Translations under genes and position numbers: made by a program
The notes under the pieces: generated by a model
Database searches by the model: none
What the model saw: the letters and a program-made list of their open reading frames with translations, nothing else
Told to the model about the DNA's origin: nothing
Shown here: positions 11,626 through 23,636 of the stretch, in pieces
Numbering within the stretch: the first letter of the stretch is position 1
Layout of the letters: every line of letters starts with the position of its first letter
From: Saxidomus purpurata
Taxonomy: Eukaryota > Mollusca > Bivalvia > Venerida > Veneridae
Assembly (NCBI GenBank): GCA_022818135.1
Contig: JAFMSR010000009.1
Coordinates: forward strand, 29,467,001 to 29,531,000
Direction of reading: 5' to 3'
DNA length: 64,000 nucleotides

Positions 11626-12873
11626 AACAAGAGGGCAATGATTGCCGTATATCGCTCACCTGGCTACAATTTGCTATAATACAAGGTCATCAATAGCAGA
11701 AAGTGTCAATTTTGACCAGCAAATAAATTGAACATTCTTGGAATATGTCAACTAGGCAAAGATACATGCAAAATATGAAATCTAGGCCTTGTGGTTTCAG
11801 AAATAAAGATTTTTAAAGTTTTTCCTATGTAAGATCAAGAGACCCCCCCCGGGTCAGTTTTGAACTAGGGGTCATGATTTGAACAAACTTTGTAGAGGTC
11901 CACTAAACAATGTTACATGCCAAATATCTAAGCTCGAGGCCTTGTGGTTTCAGAGAAGAAGATTTTTTAAGGTTTTCCTATATAGCCTATGTAAAACCAA
12001 GAGGGCCAAGATGGCCCTGTATCGCTCACCTGTATATCAATTGCCAATAATATGAGGGGTCATGACTTTAACATCATACACACAGGTCCACTATATTAGC
12101 CTATGTGAAATCAAGTGACCCCCCACCCCAAAGAGGTAATTTTTAACCTGGGGTCATGATTTGAACAATCTTGGTAAAGGTCCACAAGGCAATGCTACAT
12201 GCTAAATATCTAAGTTCTAGGCCTTGTGGTTTCAGAGAAGAAGACGTTTAAAGTTTTTCCTATGAAAAATCAAGAGACACCGACACAGGGCTCATAATTT
12301 CAACAATCTTGGTAGAGGTCTACTAGACAATGCTACATGCCAAATATCTAAGCTCTATGCCTTGTGGTTTCAGAGAAGAAGATTTTTAAAGTTTTTCCTA
12401 TTTTTTGGCATTGCAACCAGAGTTCTGCATGGAAAGGAATTCTTTAAAGAATTTTGGAAGAGCTTCATGCAAGGAATATCCCTGCATAGTTTCATCAGCA
12501 TTAGCTTAGTGTTTACAGAGGAGATGTTGTTTGAATCAAAATATTGACGGATGACGGACAATCATCCATTAGAAAAGCTAACCCTGGCAAAACCCATGGG
12601 TCATAATTTGAACAATCTTTGTAGAAGTCCACTAGGTAATGCCACATGCCAAATATCTAAGCTCTAGGCCCTCCTGTTTTTGAGGAGATTTTTAAAGTTT
12701 TTTCTTTCTGGTGCCATAGCAACCAGAGTTCTGCATTGAATGGAATCATTTTAACAACTATGAAAGGGCTTCATGCAAGGGACATCCCTGCCATGTTATA
12801 TCATCATTGGCCAATTGGTTTCAGAGGAGATGTCGTTTGAAGGAAAATGTTAACGGATGCCAGGTGAGCTAAA
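11626..12873 (+). repeat. Family B elements, two starts in tandem
   Basis: Opening motifs occur at 11,626 (AACAAGAGGGCAATGATTGCC) and about 11,993 (CCAAGAGGGCCAAGATGGCC), each followed by TATCGCTCACCTG. Monomers carry GGTCCACTA..CAATGCTACATGCC and TTGTGGTTTCAGAGAAGAAG. An internal GACGGATGACGGACAATCAT occurs at 12,545, and the last 3' end is CCAGGTGAGCTAAAAATA. Confidence 0.7.
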
Positions 12874-12899
12874 AATACGCACATAAGGCAGCCCTGCCA

Positions 12900-13226
12900 T
12901 TCCATAGATTTGTAAGAAGTTTGCACTCTATAGTGGGTGTCTTGTCAGAGACAGTGTTATAAAATTCTATGAACTTCAGTGACATGTAACTTTATTGGTA
13001 ATTTATTATCTCAAGCCCCTGTGACCTTGACCTTTGACCTAGTGACCTGAAACATGGACAACCCCTGAATACAGACTAGCAGGGAGATCACAGTGCACTA
13101 TTCATCTAAATTCTGACTAGAGGTTTTGGAGATTTAGTGTCCACAAGATTCTGTCTACAGATGAACAGACGGACAGAAATACTAACAAGAGGCCAAAAAG
13201 GGCCAGTATCGCTCTACTGGACTGAG
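12900..13226 (+). repeat. Family C fragment with a full DR1-like motif
   Basis: Contains ATCTCAAGCCCCTGTGACC, TGACCTTGACCTTTGACCT (13,022-13,040) and TTTAGTGTCCACAAGATTC, typical of family C, followed by an AACAAGAGGCC opening and a TATCGCTC motif at about 13,185-13,215. Confidence 0.6.
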
Positions 13227-16200
13227 AACAAGAGCTGTCACATGACAGCACGCTCGACTATTCGAAAGCTTGTTGGTAAAATGGGGTTTTTGTCTAAGAA
13301 CAGGAGTATTGTGTAATTGTCTATAAGAATTAAGGTCAAAGATATGAAACTTGTTCAAAGACCTTTGTAAATGTACATTGCATTCAAGGCCTTACTCTGG
13401 ATTCTGCAAGCCAACTGGAGGGAGGATGGGGGGGATAATTTCAAAGAAATACATGACCTTGTATATTTGATCATGAATAATTTTGTAACTTTTCAAAATT
13501 GATATGTATAGAATTAAAAAAGCATGACCACTTCATGCTGCATAATTATTCTATGACATTTCAAAAGAAAGCCATTTTGAGTATTTCCATTTTAGTCTGG
13601 AAAAACTGTGACAAAATTCTAAGTTAAAAAGGGCATAAATATGTCAAAAATCAAAAACATTGGTGAAGATGTTGACAGTAAATACGTTCGATAGTATTCT
13701 ATCTTTAACAAAACATTCAAAGTTAACTAGAGCTATCACTAAATGTGATTAATACCCCCAAAAGGATTGCTTTATAAACTGAAGAAGTTCGTAGTAAAAT
13801 AATACCTTGCAAACAAACTAAAAAGAGATATTGTTCTTAGCAGTTCCTCTCATTGTGCTTGACCATTGTATGAAGTTGTATTGAATTCCAACTTGTAGTT
13901 TTTCGAAAAATGCTCCAGACAGGGAAAAGTAACAAAGGGCAATAACTCTGTAATTAGTCAAGATGGAGATATGGTTCCTGTGCACTGCACTCCCTCTCAC
14001 TGTGCTTGACCATTGTATGAAGTTGTATTGAATTCCAACCAGAAGTTTTCAAGTTATGCTCCGGACAAGGAAAAGTAACAAAGGGTAATAACTCTGTAAT
14101 GAGTCAAGATGGAGTTATGGTTCCTGTGCACTGCACTTCCTCTAAATGTACTTGACCATTGTATGAGGTTGTACTGAATTCCAAACATTAGTTTTCAAGT
14201 TATGCTTCGGACAAGGAAAAGTAACAAAGGGCAATAACTCAGTAAATACTCAAGATAGAGTTATAGTTCTTGTACACTGCACTTTCTCTCAATGTGCTTG
14301 ACCATTGTATGAAGTTGTATTGAATTCCAACTAATAGTTTTCAAGTTATGCTCCAGACAAGGAAAAGTAACAAAGGGCAATAACTCTGTAATTAGTCAAG
14401 ATGGAGTTATAGTTCTTGTGCACTGCACTTCCTCTCAATGTGCTTGACCATTGTATGAAGTTGTATTGAATTCCAACCAGTAGTTTTCAAGTTATGCTTC
14501 GGACAAGGAAAACTAACAAAGGGCAATAACTCAGTAAATACTCAAGATAGAGTTATAGTTCTTGTACACTGCACTTCCTCTGAGTGTGCTTGATCATTGT
14601 ATGAAGTTGTATTGAATTCCAACTAGTAGATTTCAAGTTATGCTCTGGACAAGGAAAAGTAACAAAGGGCAATAACTCTGTAATTAGTCAAGATGGAGTT
14701 ATGGTTCTTGTGCACTGCACTTCCTCTCAATGTGCTCGACCATTGTATGAAGTTGTATTGAATTCCAACCAGTAGTTTTCAAGTTATGCTCCGGACAAGG
14801 AAAAGTAACAAAGGGCAATAACTCTGTAATTAGTCAAGATGGAGTTATAGTTCTTGTGCACTGCACTTCCTCTTAATGTGCTTGACCATTGTATGAAGTT
14901 GTATTGAATTCCAACTAGTAGTTTTCAAGTTATGCTCCGGACAAGGAAAAGTAACAAAGGGCAATAACTCTGTAATTAGTCAAGATGGAGTTATAGTTCT
15001 TGTGCACTGCACTTCCTCTCAATGTGCTTGACCATTGTATGAAGTTGTATTGAATTCCAACTAGTAGTTTTCAAGTTATGCTCCGGACAAGGAAAATGCA
15101 ACAGACCGACCGACCGACCGACCGCCCGACCGACCGACCGACCGACCGACCGACCAACCGACCGACCAACCACCGGGTGACTCCTATATACCCCCCTAAA
15201 CTTCGTTTTGGGGGTATAAAAAGGGACACAAATCTATCAAAAATCAAAACAGAGTTATGGGGATTGTTTCCTCAGGTGTAGATGTTGATGGTAAACATAT
15301 ATTTTGAGTTTCAAGTCAATACCTTATATAGTATTCAAGATATTTGAATTTACAAAAAAAAAATACCAAAACTTCTAAGTTAAAAAGGGGCATAAATCTG
15401 TCAAAAATCAAAACAGAGTTATGGGAATTGTTTCCTCAGGTGTATAATGTTGATGGTAGACACATACTTTGAGTTTCAAGTCAATACCTTATATAGTATT
15501 CAAGATATTTGAATTTACAAAAAAAAAATACCAAAACTTCTAAGTTAAAATGGGGCATAAATCTGTCAAAAATCAAAACAGAGTTATGGGAATTGTTTCC
15601 TCAGGTGTATATGTTGATGGTAGACACATACTTTGAGTTTCAAGTCAATACCTTTGATAGTATTCAAGATATTTGAATTAAAAAAAAACTTTAACCAAAA
15701 ATTCTAAGTTAAAAAGGGGCATAAATCTGTCAAAAATCAAAACAGAGTTATGGGGATTGTTTCCTCAGGTGAAGATGTTGATGGTAGACACATACTTTGA
15801 GTTTCAAGTCAATACCTTTGATAGTATTCAAGATATTTGAATTTATAAAAAACTTTAACCAAAATTTCTAAGTTAAAAAGGGGCATAAATCTGTCAAAAA
15901 TCAAAACAGAGTTATGGGGATTGTTTCCTCAGGTGAAGATGTTGATGGTAGACACATACTTTGAGTTTCAAGTCAATACCTTTGATAGTATTCAAGATAT
16001 TTGAATTTATAAAAAACTTTAACAAAAAATTCTAAGTTAAAAAGGGGCATAAATCTGTCAAAAATCAAAACAGAGTTATGGGGATTGTTTCCTCAGGTGA
16101 AGATGTTGATGGTAGACACATACTTTGAGTTTCAAGTCAATACCTTTGATAGTATTCAAGATATTTGAATTTATAAAAAACTTTAACCAAAATTTCTAAG

Positions 16201-16418
16201 TTAAAAAGGGGCATAAATCTGTCAAAAATCAAAACAGAGTTATGGGGATTGTTTCCTCAGGTGAAGATGTTGATGGTAAACATATAGTTTGAGTTTCAAG
16301 TCAATACCTTTGATAGTATTCAAGATATTTGACTTTATGAAAAACTTTAACCAACGCAGACGCCGACGCCGGGGCGAGTGCAATAGTCTCCTTATTCTTC
16401 GAATAGTCGAGCTAAAAA
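13227..16418 (+). repeat. Family D element, interrupted by a family E element
   Basis: Opens AACAAGAGCTGTCACATGACAGC (stem GCTGTCA/TGACAGC) then GCTCGACTATTCGAA, and closes TTCGAATAGTCGAGCTAAAAA: a perfect 15-bp subterminal inverted repeat. Internal monomers of about 165 bp (GGGGCATAAATCTGTCAAAA, GTTTCCTCAGGTGAAGATG) fill 15,220-16,350. The family E element (13,726-15,219) splits the first monomer cleanly. Confidence 0.8.
13726..15219 (+). repeat. Family E element nested in family D
   Basis: Opens CTAGAGCTATCACTAAATGTGAT (stem ATCAC/GTGAT) then AATACCCCC. It has about eight monomers of about 155-165 bp (CACTGCACTTCCTCTCAATG, TTCAAGTTATGCTCCGGACA), a pure (GACC)n microsatellite at 15,105-15,170, and closes TTTTGGGGGTATAAA. 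The family D text reads continuously if this block is removed (AAGTTAA | AAAGGG). Confidence 0.8.
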
Positions 16419-16419
16419 A

Positions 16420-16873
16420 CTAGATGGGTGTTCAATAGAACACTTGTATCGCCCTCTTACGCTTTGTCAGAATAACCAATAATTTTGTGACAAAATCAAA
16501 GTACAAAAAGAGGCATAACTCTGTCAAATAAGAACTTGTTCAACAAAATTTGGTGGCATCATGACCCTTATGTCATAAGCAATGCAATTTGAAAGTTTGA
16601 TGAAGAAATCTTAAGAAATGGCAAAGTTATAGCCAACATTAAGTTTTCGTGACAAAATCTAAGTACAAAAAGGGGCATAACTCTGTCAAATATGACCTTG
16701 ACCTACAAAATTTGGCGGCATCATGACCCTTTTGTCATAAGCAATACAATTGTAAAGTTTGATGAAGAAATATTAAGAAATGGCAAAGTTTTAGCAAACG
16801 TTAAGTTTGTGTGACGGACGGACGGACAAAGCGATCCCTATGTATCGCCTTTTCTCCTAAAGGGCGACACAAA
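16420..16873 (+). repeat. Family F element
   Basis: Near the 5' end lies TGTATCGCCCTCTTACG and at the 3' end TATCGCCTTTTCTCCTAAAG then GGGCGACA, with a GACGGACGGACGGACA tract just before. Two monomers of about 165 bp contain AAAGGGGCATAACTCTGTCA. The architecture is that of the other families. Confidence 0.6.
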
Positions 16874-16948
16874 AACAAACTAATTAAGGTGGCCTTAAGG
16901 AAAAAATTTGTTTGGCCTTAAAGAAAATACAAGTTTTGGCATTCATGA

Positions 16949-18222
16949 AACAAGAGGGCCAAGATGGCCCTATATTGCTCACCTTGGTACAAGTCCACTT
17001 GCCTGGTGGAAGATCACTAGATAATGTTATATACCAAATAAGTTTTCCTATATACACCTTTGTAAAACAAATGATCCCCCCCGGGCAAGGTCAATTTTGA
17101 CCCCAGGGGCATAATTTCAACAAATTTTAAAGAGGTCTACTAGGCAATGCTACATGCCAAATATCTAAGCTCTAGGCCTTGTGGTTTCAGAGAAGAAGAT
17201 TTTTAAAGTTTTTACTATATATTCCTATGCAAAACTAAGTGACCCCCGGTGCGGGGTCAATTTTGACCCGGGGGTCATAATTTGAACAATATTGGTAGAG
17301 GTCCACTAGTCAATGCTACATGCCAAATATCTAAGCTCTAGGCCTTGTGGTTTCAGAGAAGAAGATTTTTAAAGTTTTTACTATTTAAGCCTATGTAAAA
17401 CTAAGTGACCCCCGGTGCGGGGTCAATTTTGATTTGGGGCTCATAATTTGAACAATCTTGGTAGAGGTCCACTAGCCAATGCTACATGCCAAATATCTAA
17501 GCTCTAGGCCTTGTGGTTTCAGAGAAGAAGATTTTTTAAGTTTTTCCTATATATTCCTATGCAAAACTAAGTGACCCCCGGGGCGGGGTCAATTTTGATT
17601 CGGGGCTCATAATTTGAACAATCTTGGTAGAGGTCTACTAGCCAATGCTACATGCCAAATATCTAAGCTCTAGGCCTTGTGGTTTCAGAGAAGAAGATTT
17701 TTCAAGTTTTTCCTATATATTCCTATGCAAAACTAAGTGACCCCCGGTGCGGGGTCAATTTTGACCCGGGGGTCATAATTTGAACAATCTTTGTAGAGGT
17801 CTACTAGACAATGCTACATGCCAAATATCTAAGTTCTAGGCCTTGTGGTTTCAGAGAAGAAGATTTTTAAAGTTTTCCCTATATATTCCTATGTAAAAAC
17901 TAAGGGTCCACCCGCGCGGGGTCAATTTTGACGTCCACTAGACAATGCTACATGCCAAATATCTAAGCTCTAGGCCTTGCGGTTTCAGAAAAGAAGATTT
18001 TTAAAGTTTTTCCTATTTGTTGCCATAGCAACCAGAGTTCTGCATGGAATGGAATTCTTTGAACAATTTTGGTAGAGCTTCATGCAAGGAACATTCCTGC
18101 ATAGTTTTATCAACATTGGCCTAGAGGTTTCAGAGGAGATGTCATTTGAATCAAAATGTTGACGGACGACGGACAATCATCGATCAGAAAAGCTCACCCT
18201 GGCGTAGCCAGGTGAGCTTAAA
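16949..18222 (+). repeat. Family B element, full length
   Basis: Opens AACAAGAGGGCCAAGATGGC (stem GGGCC/GGCCC), then TATTGCTCACCTT. It has about six monomers of about 165 bp (GTGACCCCCGGTGCGGGGTC, CAATGCTACATGCC, TTGTGGTTTCAGAGAAGAAG), a unique 3' block with TTGCCATAGCAACCAGAGTT, then GACGGACGACGGACAATCAT and the terminal hairpin AGCTCACC..GGTGAGCTTAAAA. Confidence 0.8.
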
Positions 18223-19030
18223 AGAAATTGGTGGCCTTAAAGGTGGTCAATTACTTTTAAGCAACATTTTATGACAATTTTTACTTTTAGTATATTATGT
18301 TAGAGATTAATTTAATGAACAAAAAGACCCATTACATTTAGTTAGATCCCTATCAGAAATTTACATTTTATTAACTTTTATGAAATTTTGTTATTACTCC
18401 CCTTTAATATGAAAGTATTTAAAACGTTGAGTATTTCTTTTTTATTTCAATATAATTTCTACTTTTACATTTGAATTGGATAGATTTACAAATATCTTAA
18501 CATTCTAAACCAAAATGCAAGTTTTAAACCTATGTGTAGCTTCTGAATTGATTTATTTCCAACCTATCTTAGGTGCGCACCCAAGATAGGTAAAGGGAGG
18601 TAATAATATCTTTTCAAACTTGAATTTCTAATGGATTCCATCTAAATATATAATATTTAATGCAAATATTTCACAAATATAATACAATAGGTCTTATATT
18701 TATATCTTTCCTTAGGCAAAGTATGTGTATCAAATTTTTACTTATGATAAAATAACTCTAACTTGGTTGGGCAACCAGGATAGGGAAATCAAATTTTAAA
18801 AATACCTCCAGTGAAAATCTTACTTGAATTAAGCGCTAAGTGAACATAAATAAGTGTAAATAATCAGATGTTAAAGTTTCAAACAAATCTATTACATGGC
18901 CAAATTCCAATTATAAACCTTTAAAAACAAAATATTAGGCCTTCAAAATTTGCATGTGGCTTTAAAAATAATAATAATAATAAAAAAAAAATCTGTTGTC
19001 CTAGGAAAAAAGAAATATTTTGGCCTGAAA
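18223..19030. other. AT-rich intronic DNA, nothing identified
   Basis: No coding frame with splice sites. It includes a short dyad around 18,563-18,600 (ACCTATCTTAGGTGCG, CACCCAAGATAGGT) and an (AAT)n run at 18,967-18,983. Confidence 0.35.
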
Positions 19031-19032
19031 AA

Positions 19033-19893
19033 GGAAAAGAAGCTCATGACGTTTCAAGATGCTAGGCCCAAGCATTCTCCAGTTATCGTCTGGAAACTGT
19101 TTTACTACTACGCATCACTGTGACCTTGAACTTTAACCTACTGACCCCAAAATCAATAGGGATCATCTATATGTTGTTCAAGGGAACCTTTTGAACAAGT
19201 TTGATGACAGCTGAAAGAAAACTGTGACCTGTAGAGCGTTATCAAGGAAACGCTATCAGAGGTCACTGTGACCTTGAACTTTGACCCACTGACCCTAAAA
19301 ACAATAGGGATCATCTACATGTTGCAGGGAACCTTCTAAGCAAGTTTGATGAAAGTTGAATGAAAACTGTGACCTGTAGAGTGTTATCAAGGAAAATCTA
19401 ATGGAGGTCACTGTGACCTTGACCTTTGACCCCAAAATCAATAGGGAACATCTACATGTTACAGGAAACCTGAGCAAGTTTGATGGAAGTTGAAAGAAAA
19501 CTGTGACCCGTCGAGCGTTATCAAGGAAATCTAACGGAGATCACTGTGATCTTTGACACACTGACCCTGAAAACAATAGGGATCATGCAAATACATATTG
19601 CAGGGAACATTTTGAGCAAGTTTGATGAAAGTTGAATGAAAATTGTAACCTGTAGAGTGTTATCAAGGAATTGCTATATGAGGTCACTGTTACCTTGACC
19701 TTTGACTCACTGACCCCAAAAACAATAGGGAACATCTACAAGTTGCAGGGATCCTTATCAGCAAGTTTCATCAAAGTAATATGAATATTGCGAACTGTAG
19801 AGCGTTATCAAGGAAAAGTTTACAAACGGACAGGCGACAGACAAACCACCATGGCATAAGCTCCGCTGACTCTGTCCAGTAGAGCTAAAAAAA
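19033..19893 (+). repeat. Family G element
   Basis: Monomers of about 145-160 bp carry TCACTGTGACCTTGACCTTT, CCAAAATCAATAGGGATCAT, TGTAGAGCGTTATCAAGGAA. It ends GACAGACAAACCACCATGGC and CTGTCCAGTAGAGCTAAAAA. A full TGACCTTGACCTTTGACC motif lies at 19,414-19,431. The same family recurs at 34.2-34.7 and 39.6-40.0 kb. Confidence 0.65.
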
Positions 19894-20148
19894 TGACAGT
19901 TGTACGGCTATTCTTTTTTCTCTCTATTGTACTTTTTAGCCACATAAGCCCAAAAATAGCAACATAAAACATACAGAATGAATGATATCAAAGAGAACTT
20001 ACTGTTACCTATTGTTGCCAAAACCCACACTTTTTGGGCACGGACAGACAAACATGCTGAATCCAGTATACACCCCCCCCCAAAAAAACACACTTTGGAA
20101 TAACAAACTCTGTTGGAATAGAAAAAAAGAGAAGAAAAACTGCCATAC

Positions 20149-20308
20149 TTGCTTTCTCTTCTCGGATCACACATCTCTTTGTTGCCGGTATAATCTCAGT
20201 GCCTGAGAATGGATCACTCTTGTATGGCCGCTCTTTTCTCTCTCGTTTCTTGCGGGCTGCTTCTTGGGTGATTTCACATGCATCTGATGTTGACCGCAGT
20301 ACTTGAGA
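20149..20308 (-). CDS. Coding exon of the minus-strand gene (53 codons + 1 nt)
   Basis: The acceptor TATTCTAG| opens in phase 0 on SQVLRSTSDACEITQEAARK, followed by a very basic KKRERKERPYK run, then SDPFSGTEIIPATKR and VIREEKA. The exon closes with one leftover nucleotide at A|GTATGG. That phase-1 end is exactly what the exon at 8.29 kb needs. The basic run could act as a nuclear localisation or phosphoinositide-binding segment; this is inference only. A longer 106-codon ORF in another frame covers the same DNA but ignores the splice sites and reads poorly. Confidence 0.8.
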
Positions 20309-21030
20309 CTAGAATAGGAATGTTTACAGTTGAACCTGTGTACATGCTCGCATCTATCAGGTAGTTGACTGCCCTCAACCAATACCAATGTATCCCAGCT
20401 ACATTCAGTGGCTTTTTTAGATACATTGACTGGCTGGCTGTTTTGGACATATTTAGCTGTTTTTAGCCACTTGCTTTTGTAATGCAAATTTTGAAATGCA
20501 CTACACCAATCCCTGAATATCTAAACCGCCAGAGGCTTTCCAGCAAAGTAACTCTTCTTAAAGGGGGTCACAGCTGAGGTTTTAGATTTTTGCACATATT
20601 TCAAAAATTATAATTAAGAAGTAACAAGGAATATCATAGTGCAAAAAAGATTGAACAATTTAAGTATATTTTTTACCTCACTTTTTGTGACTAAATTGAC
20701 AATTTTTGCCATAAGCCAAAATAGGGGTGCAAAAAAATGTATTTCACAAAACTTGTTTAAGACATTCACTTAATTCAAACTTTACTACAGGTACATTGTC
20801 AGGATATAAAAACTAAATCTGTTCCATTCCACTTTGGACCCCCAACTTTGACCTGAACTGAAAAAATCTGAGCGGTTTTCGCATAAATTTTACCTGTTTT
20901 GTGATCTACAAAAAAGTCACCCTCAGGAATTTTAAGCGTTTTTGAAACAATCACGTCATTTTGTAAAGATGCCGATTTTTATTTTTCTATGGAGACTCGC
21001 CATTGTTTACATTGGACGCCATTGACGTTT
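20309..21030. other. Intron upstream of the 20.15-20.31 kb exon
   Basis: 20,309-20,560 is low-copy-looking sequence with no second exon found. From 20,560 (AAAGGGGGTCACAGCTGAGG) the text is AT-rich and may be an older repeat, but no boundaries are visible. Confidence 0.3.
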
Positions 21031-21321
21031 ACTCTTCCGTTACAGAGTAGTTACGCCAAAGTTTATAATGAGGTTAATTTGTAAATATATTCTATTTTGC
21101 TATGATGCTATTTTTCTGAGTGTCTGTCAATTATAATTTGTATGAGTTTTGTGTTGAAAGTGTTTGTATCTGCATGTGTGCAATTTTGTGAATGTATGTA
21201 TTTGTATGAACGTTAACTTTGTTATTTATGGAAGGCCACAATGAAATTGTGATGTATATACAAATTTGTATAAATGTCTATTTGTGTTACCTTCATGAAA
21301 TAAAGATTTTATTATTATTAT
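21031..21321 (+). mobile_element. Probable 3' end of a LINE-type retrotransposon
   Basis: Ends TACCTTCATGAAATAAAGAT then a (TTA)n tail at 21,308-21,321. An AATAAA-like signal followed by a trinucleotide tail is typical of Jockey/I/RTE-type non-LTR elements. The upstream 250 bp is TG- and TATG-rich, as in many such 3' UTRs. No reverse-transcriptase frame remains, so this is a 5'-truncated copy, or less likely a SINE. Confidence 0.4.
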
Positions 21322-22189
21322 TGTTCACGTGTTTTTCACTAAAATGTTCGGGGGACATTTCAATATTACAGTCAGATACATGGTTATTAATAATGAGCTA
21401 ATACAATAACAAAATAAACGCTTAAATGTACAAACATGTTGAAAATCTAATTAGATCTATAATTAAAAAGATTTACCTAATAATTCCTGCTTTCAAATGA
21501 CTCTTTGCCTAGGCTAATGTTGTACTGACATTCTGTCTACTCCAGTCCATGAGTCATGACAGCACTAAACATTTTGAAAAATCTTTAGAAGTTGTTGAAT
21601 TTCAGGTGAAGTAGCATAACATGCAAGTGAAACACGCATTCATTTAAACAGTGGCCCAACATGCATGTCACAGTATAACCCTGAACACTCCATAATCCAT
21701 TCTAAATCCTTTTCCCTCAGGCAGTGTCTATTCTATGATGCGCAGTTTAGGGATTCATTCTGTTTTTTTCAAAGTTATATTCATAAAAGAATAGTTTTAT
21801 AAATAATTTTCATTTTTTGAAAATATATTGTAGTGATCTCATAATGTTATGGTGGACTCTCAAAGAAAGCCCCTCCCCCTTCTTTCAACAGCTGAAATCA
21901 TTGTCCGCACCAGATTGCGAGGATCTTATCACATGTCATATATTTTCTATTTCGGTGGGTAACTAAGAATTTGATATTTGCCGCTTTTCGGCAATAGATA
22001 CTTTATTTTATGTTTATCTATGATCCGGATTCACAAGTATAATGTCTACAGTAGATCTACAATTAAACGTTTAGGGCCCTTACAAAATGACGAAATGTCT
22101 CGGCTGATCCTACGATGCCGGTGATTTAAAGCAAGTTGGGTATGCCGAAATTGTTGAACAGTTGATATGGATTTGTTCAGGTTGGCATG
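21322..22189. other. Intronic DNA, nothing identified
   Basis: AT-rich. No repeat family of this window and no exon with matching splice sites and phase was seen. Confidence 0.3.
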
Positions 22190-22202
22190 TATACATTTAT
22201 TA

Positions 22203-23636
22203 AACAAGAGGGCCAAGATGGCCCTATATCGCTCACCTTGGTACAAGTCCACTTGCCTGGTGGAAGATCACTAGATAATGTTATATACCAAATAAGTTTT
22301 CCTATATACGCCTTTGTAAAACAAATGATCCCCCCCCCCTCCCCCGGGCACAGTAAATTTTGACCCCAGGGGCATAATTTGAACAAAATTTGAAGAGGTC
22401 TACTAGGCAATGTTACATGCTAAATATCTAAGCTCTAGGCCTTGTGGTTTCAGAGAAAAAGATTTTTAAAGTTTTCCCTATATAAGCCTATGTAAAACTA
22501 AGTGACCCCCGGTGCGGGGTCAATTTTGACCCAGGGGTCACAATTTGAACAATCTTGGTAGAGGTCCACTAGCCAATGTTACATGCCAAATATCTAAGCT
22601 CTAGGCCTTGTGGTTTCAAAGAAGAAGATTTTTAAAGTTTTTACTATATAAGCCTATGTAAAATTAAGTGACCCCCGTGCGGGGTCAATTTTGATGTGAG
22701 GGTCATTATTTGAACAATCTTGGTAGAGGTCCACTAGCCAATGCTACATGCCAAATATCTAAGCTCTAGGCCTTGTGGTTTCAGAGAAGAAGATTTTTAA
22801 AGTTTTTCCTATATATTCCTATGCAAAACTAAGTGACCCCCAGTGCGGGGTCAATTTTGACCCGGGGGTTATAATTTGAACACTCTTGGTAGAGGTCCAC
22901 TAGCCAATGCTACATGCCAAATATCTAAGCTCTAGGCCTTGTGGTTTCAGAGAACAAGATTTTTAAAGTTTTTCTTATATATTCCTATGCAAAACTAAGT
23001 GACCCCCGGTGCCGGGTCAATTTTGACCCGGGGGTCATAATTTGAACAATCTTGGTAGAGGTCCACTAGACAATGCTACATGCCAAATCTCTTAGCTCTA
23101 GGCGTTGTGGTTTCAGAGAAGATTTTTTAAGTTTTTCTTATATATTCCTATGCAAAACTAAGTGACCTCCGGTGCGGGGTCAATTTTGACCCTGGGGTCA
23201 TAATTTGAACAATCTTGTTAGAGGTCCACTAGACAATGCTACATGCCAAATATCTTAGCTCTAGGCCTTGTGGTTTCAGAGAAGAAGATTTTTAAAGTTT
23301 TTCCTATATATTCCTATGCAAAAACCAAGTGCCCACCCGTGCGGGGTCAATTTTGACCCGGGGGTCATAATTTGAACAATCTTGGTAGAGGTCCACTAGA
23401 CAATGCTACATGCCAAATATCTAAGCTCTAGGCCTTGTGGTTTCAGAAAAGAAGATTTTTAAAGTTTTTCCTATTTGTTGCCATAGCAACCAGAGTTCTG
23501 CATGGAATGGAATTCTTTGAACAATTTTGGTAAAGCTTCATGCAAGGAACATTCCTGCATAGTTTTATCAACATTGGCCTAGAGGTTTCAGAGGAGATGT
23601 CATTTGAATCAAAATGTTGACGGACGATGGACAACG
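22203..23636 (+). repeat. Family B element, first copy of a tandem duplication
   Basis: Opens AACAAGAGGGCCAAGATGGC, has about seven 165-bp monomers, the TTGCCATAGCAACCAGAGTT block and GACGGACGATGGACAACGAT, then breaks off before the usual 3' hairpin. It is followed at once by ATACATTTATTAAACAAGAG, the same flank and start seen at 22,190-22,210. Confidence 0.75.

Noticed and set aside
15078..15281. Thr/Asp/Arg/Pro-repeat ORFs on both strands
   Set aside because: Translation of the GACC microsatellite inside family E.
20167..20487. 106-codon minus-strand ORF overlapping the 20.2-kb exon
   Set aside because: It uses another frame and ignores the acceptor; the spliced frame has better text and matching phases.
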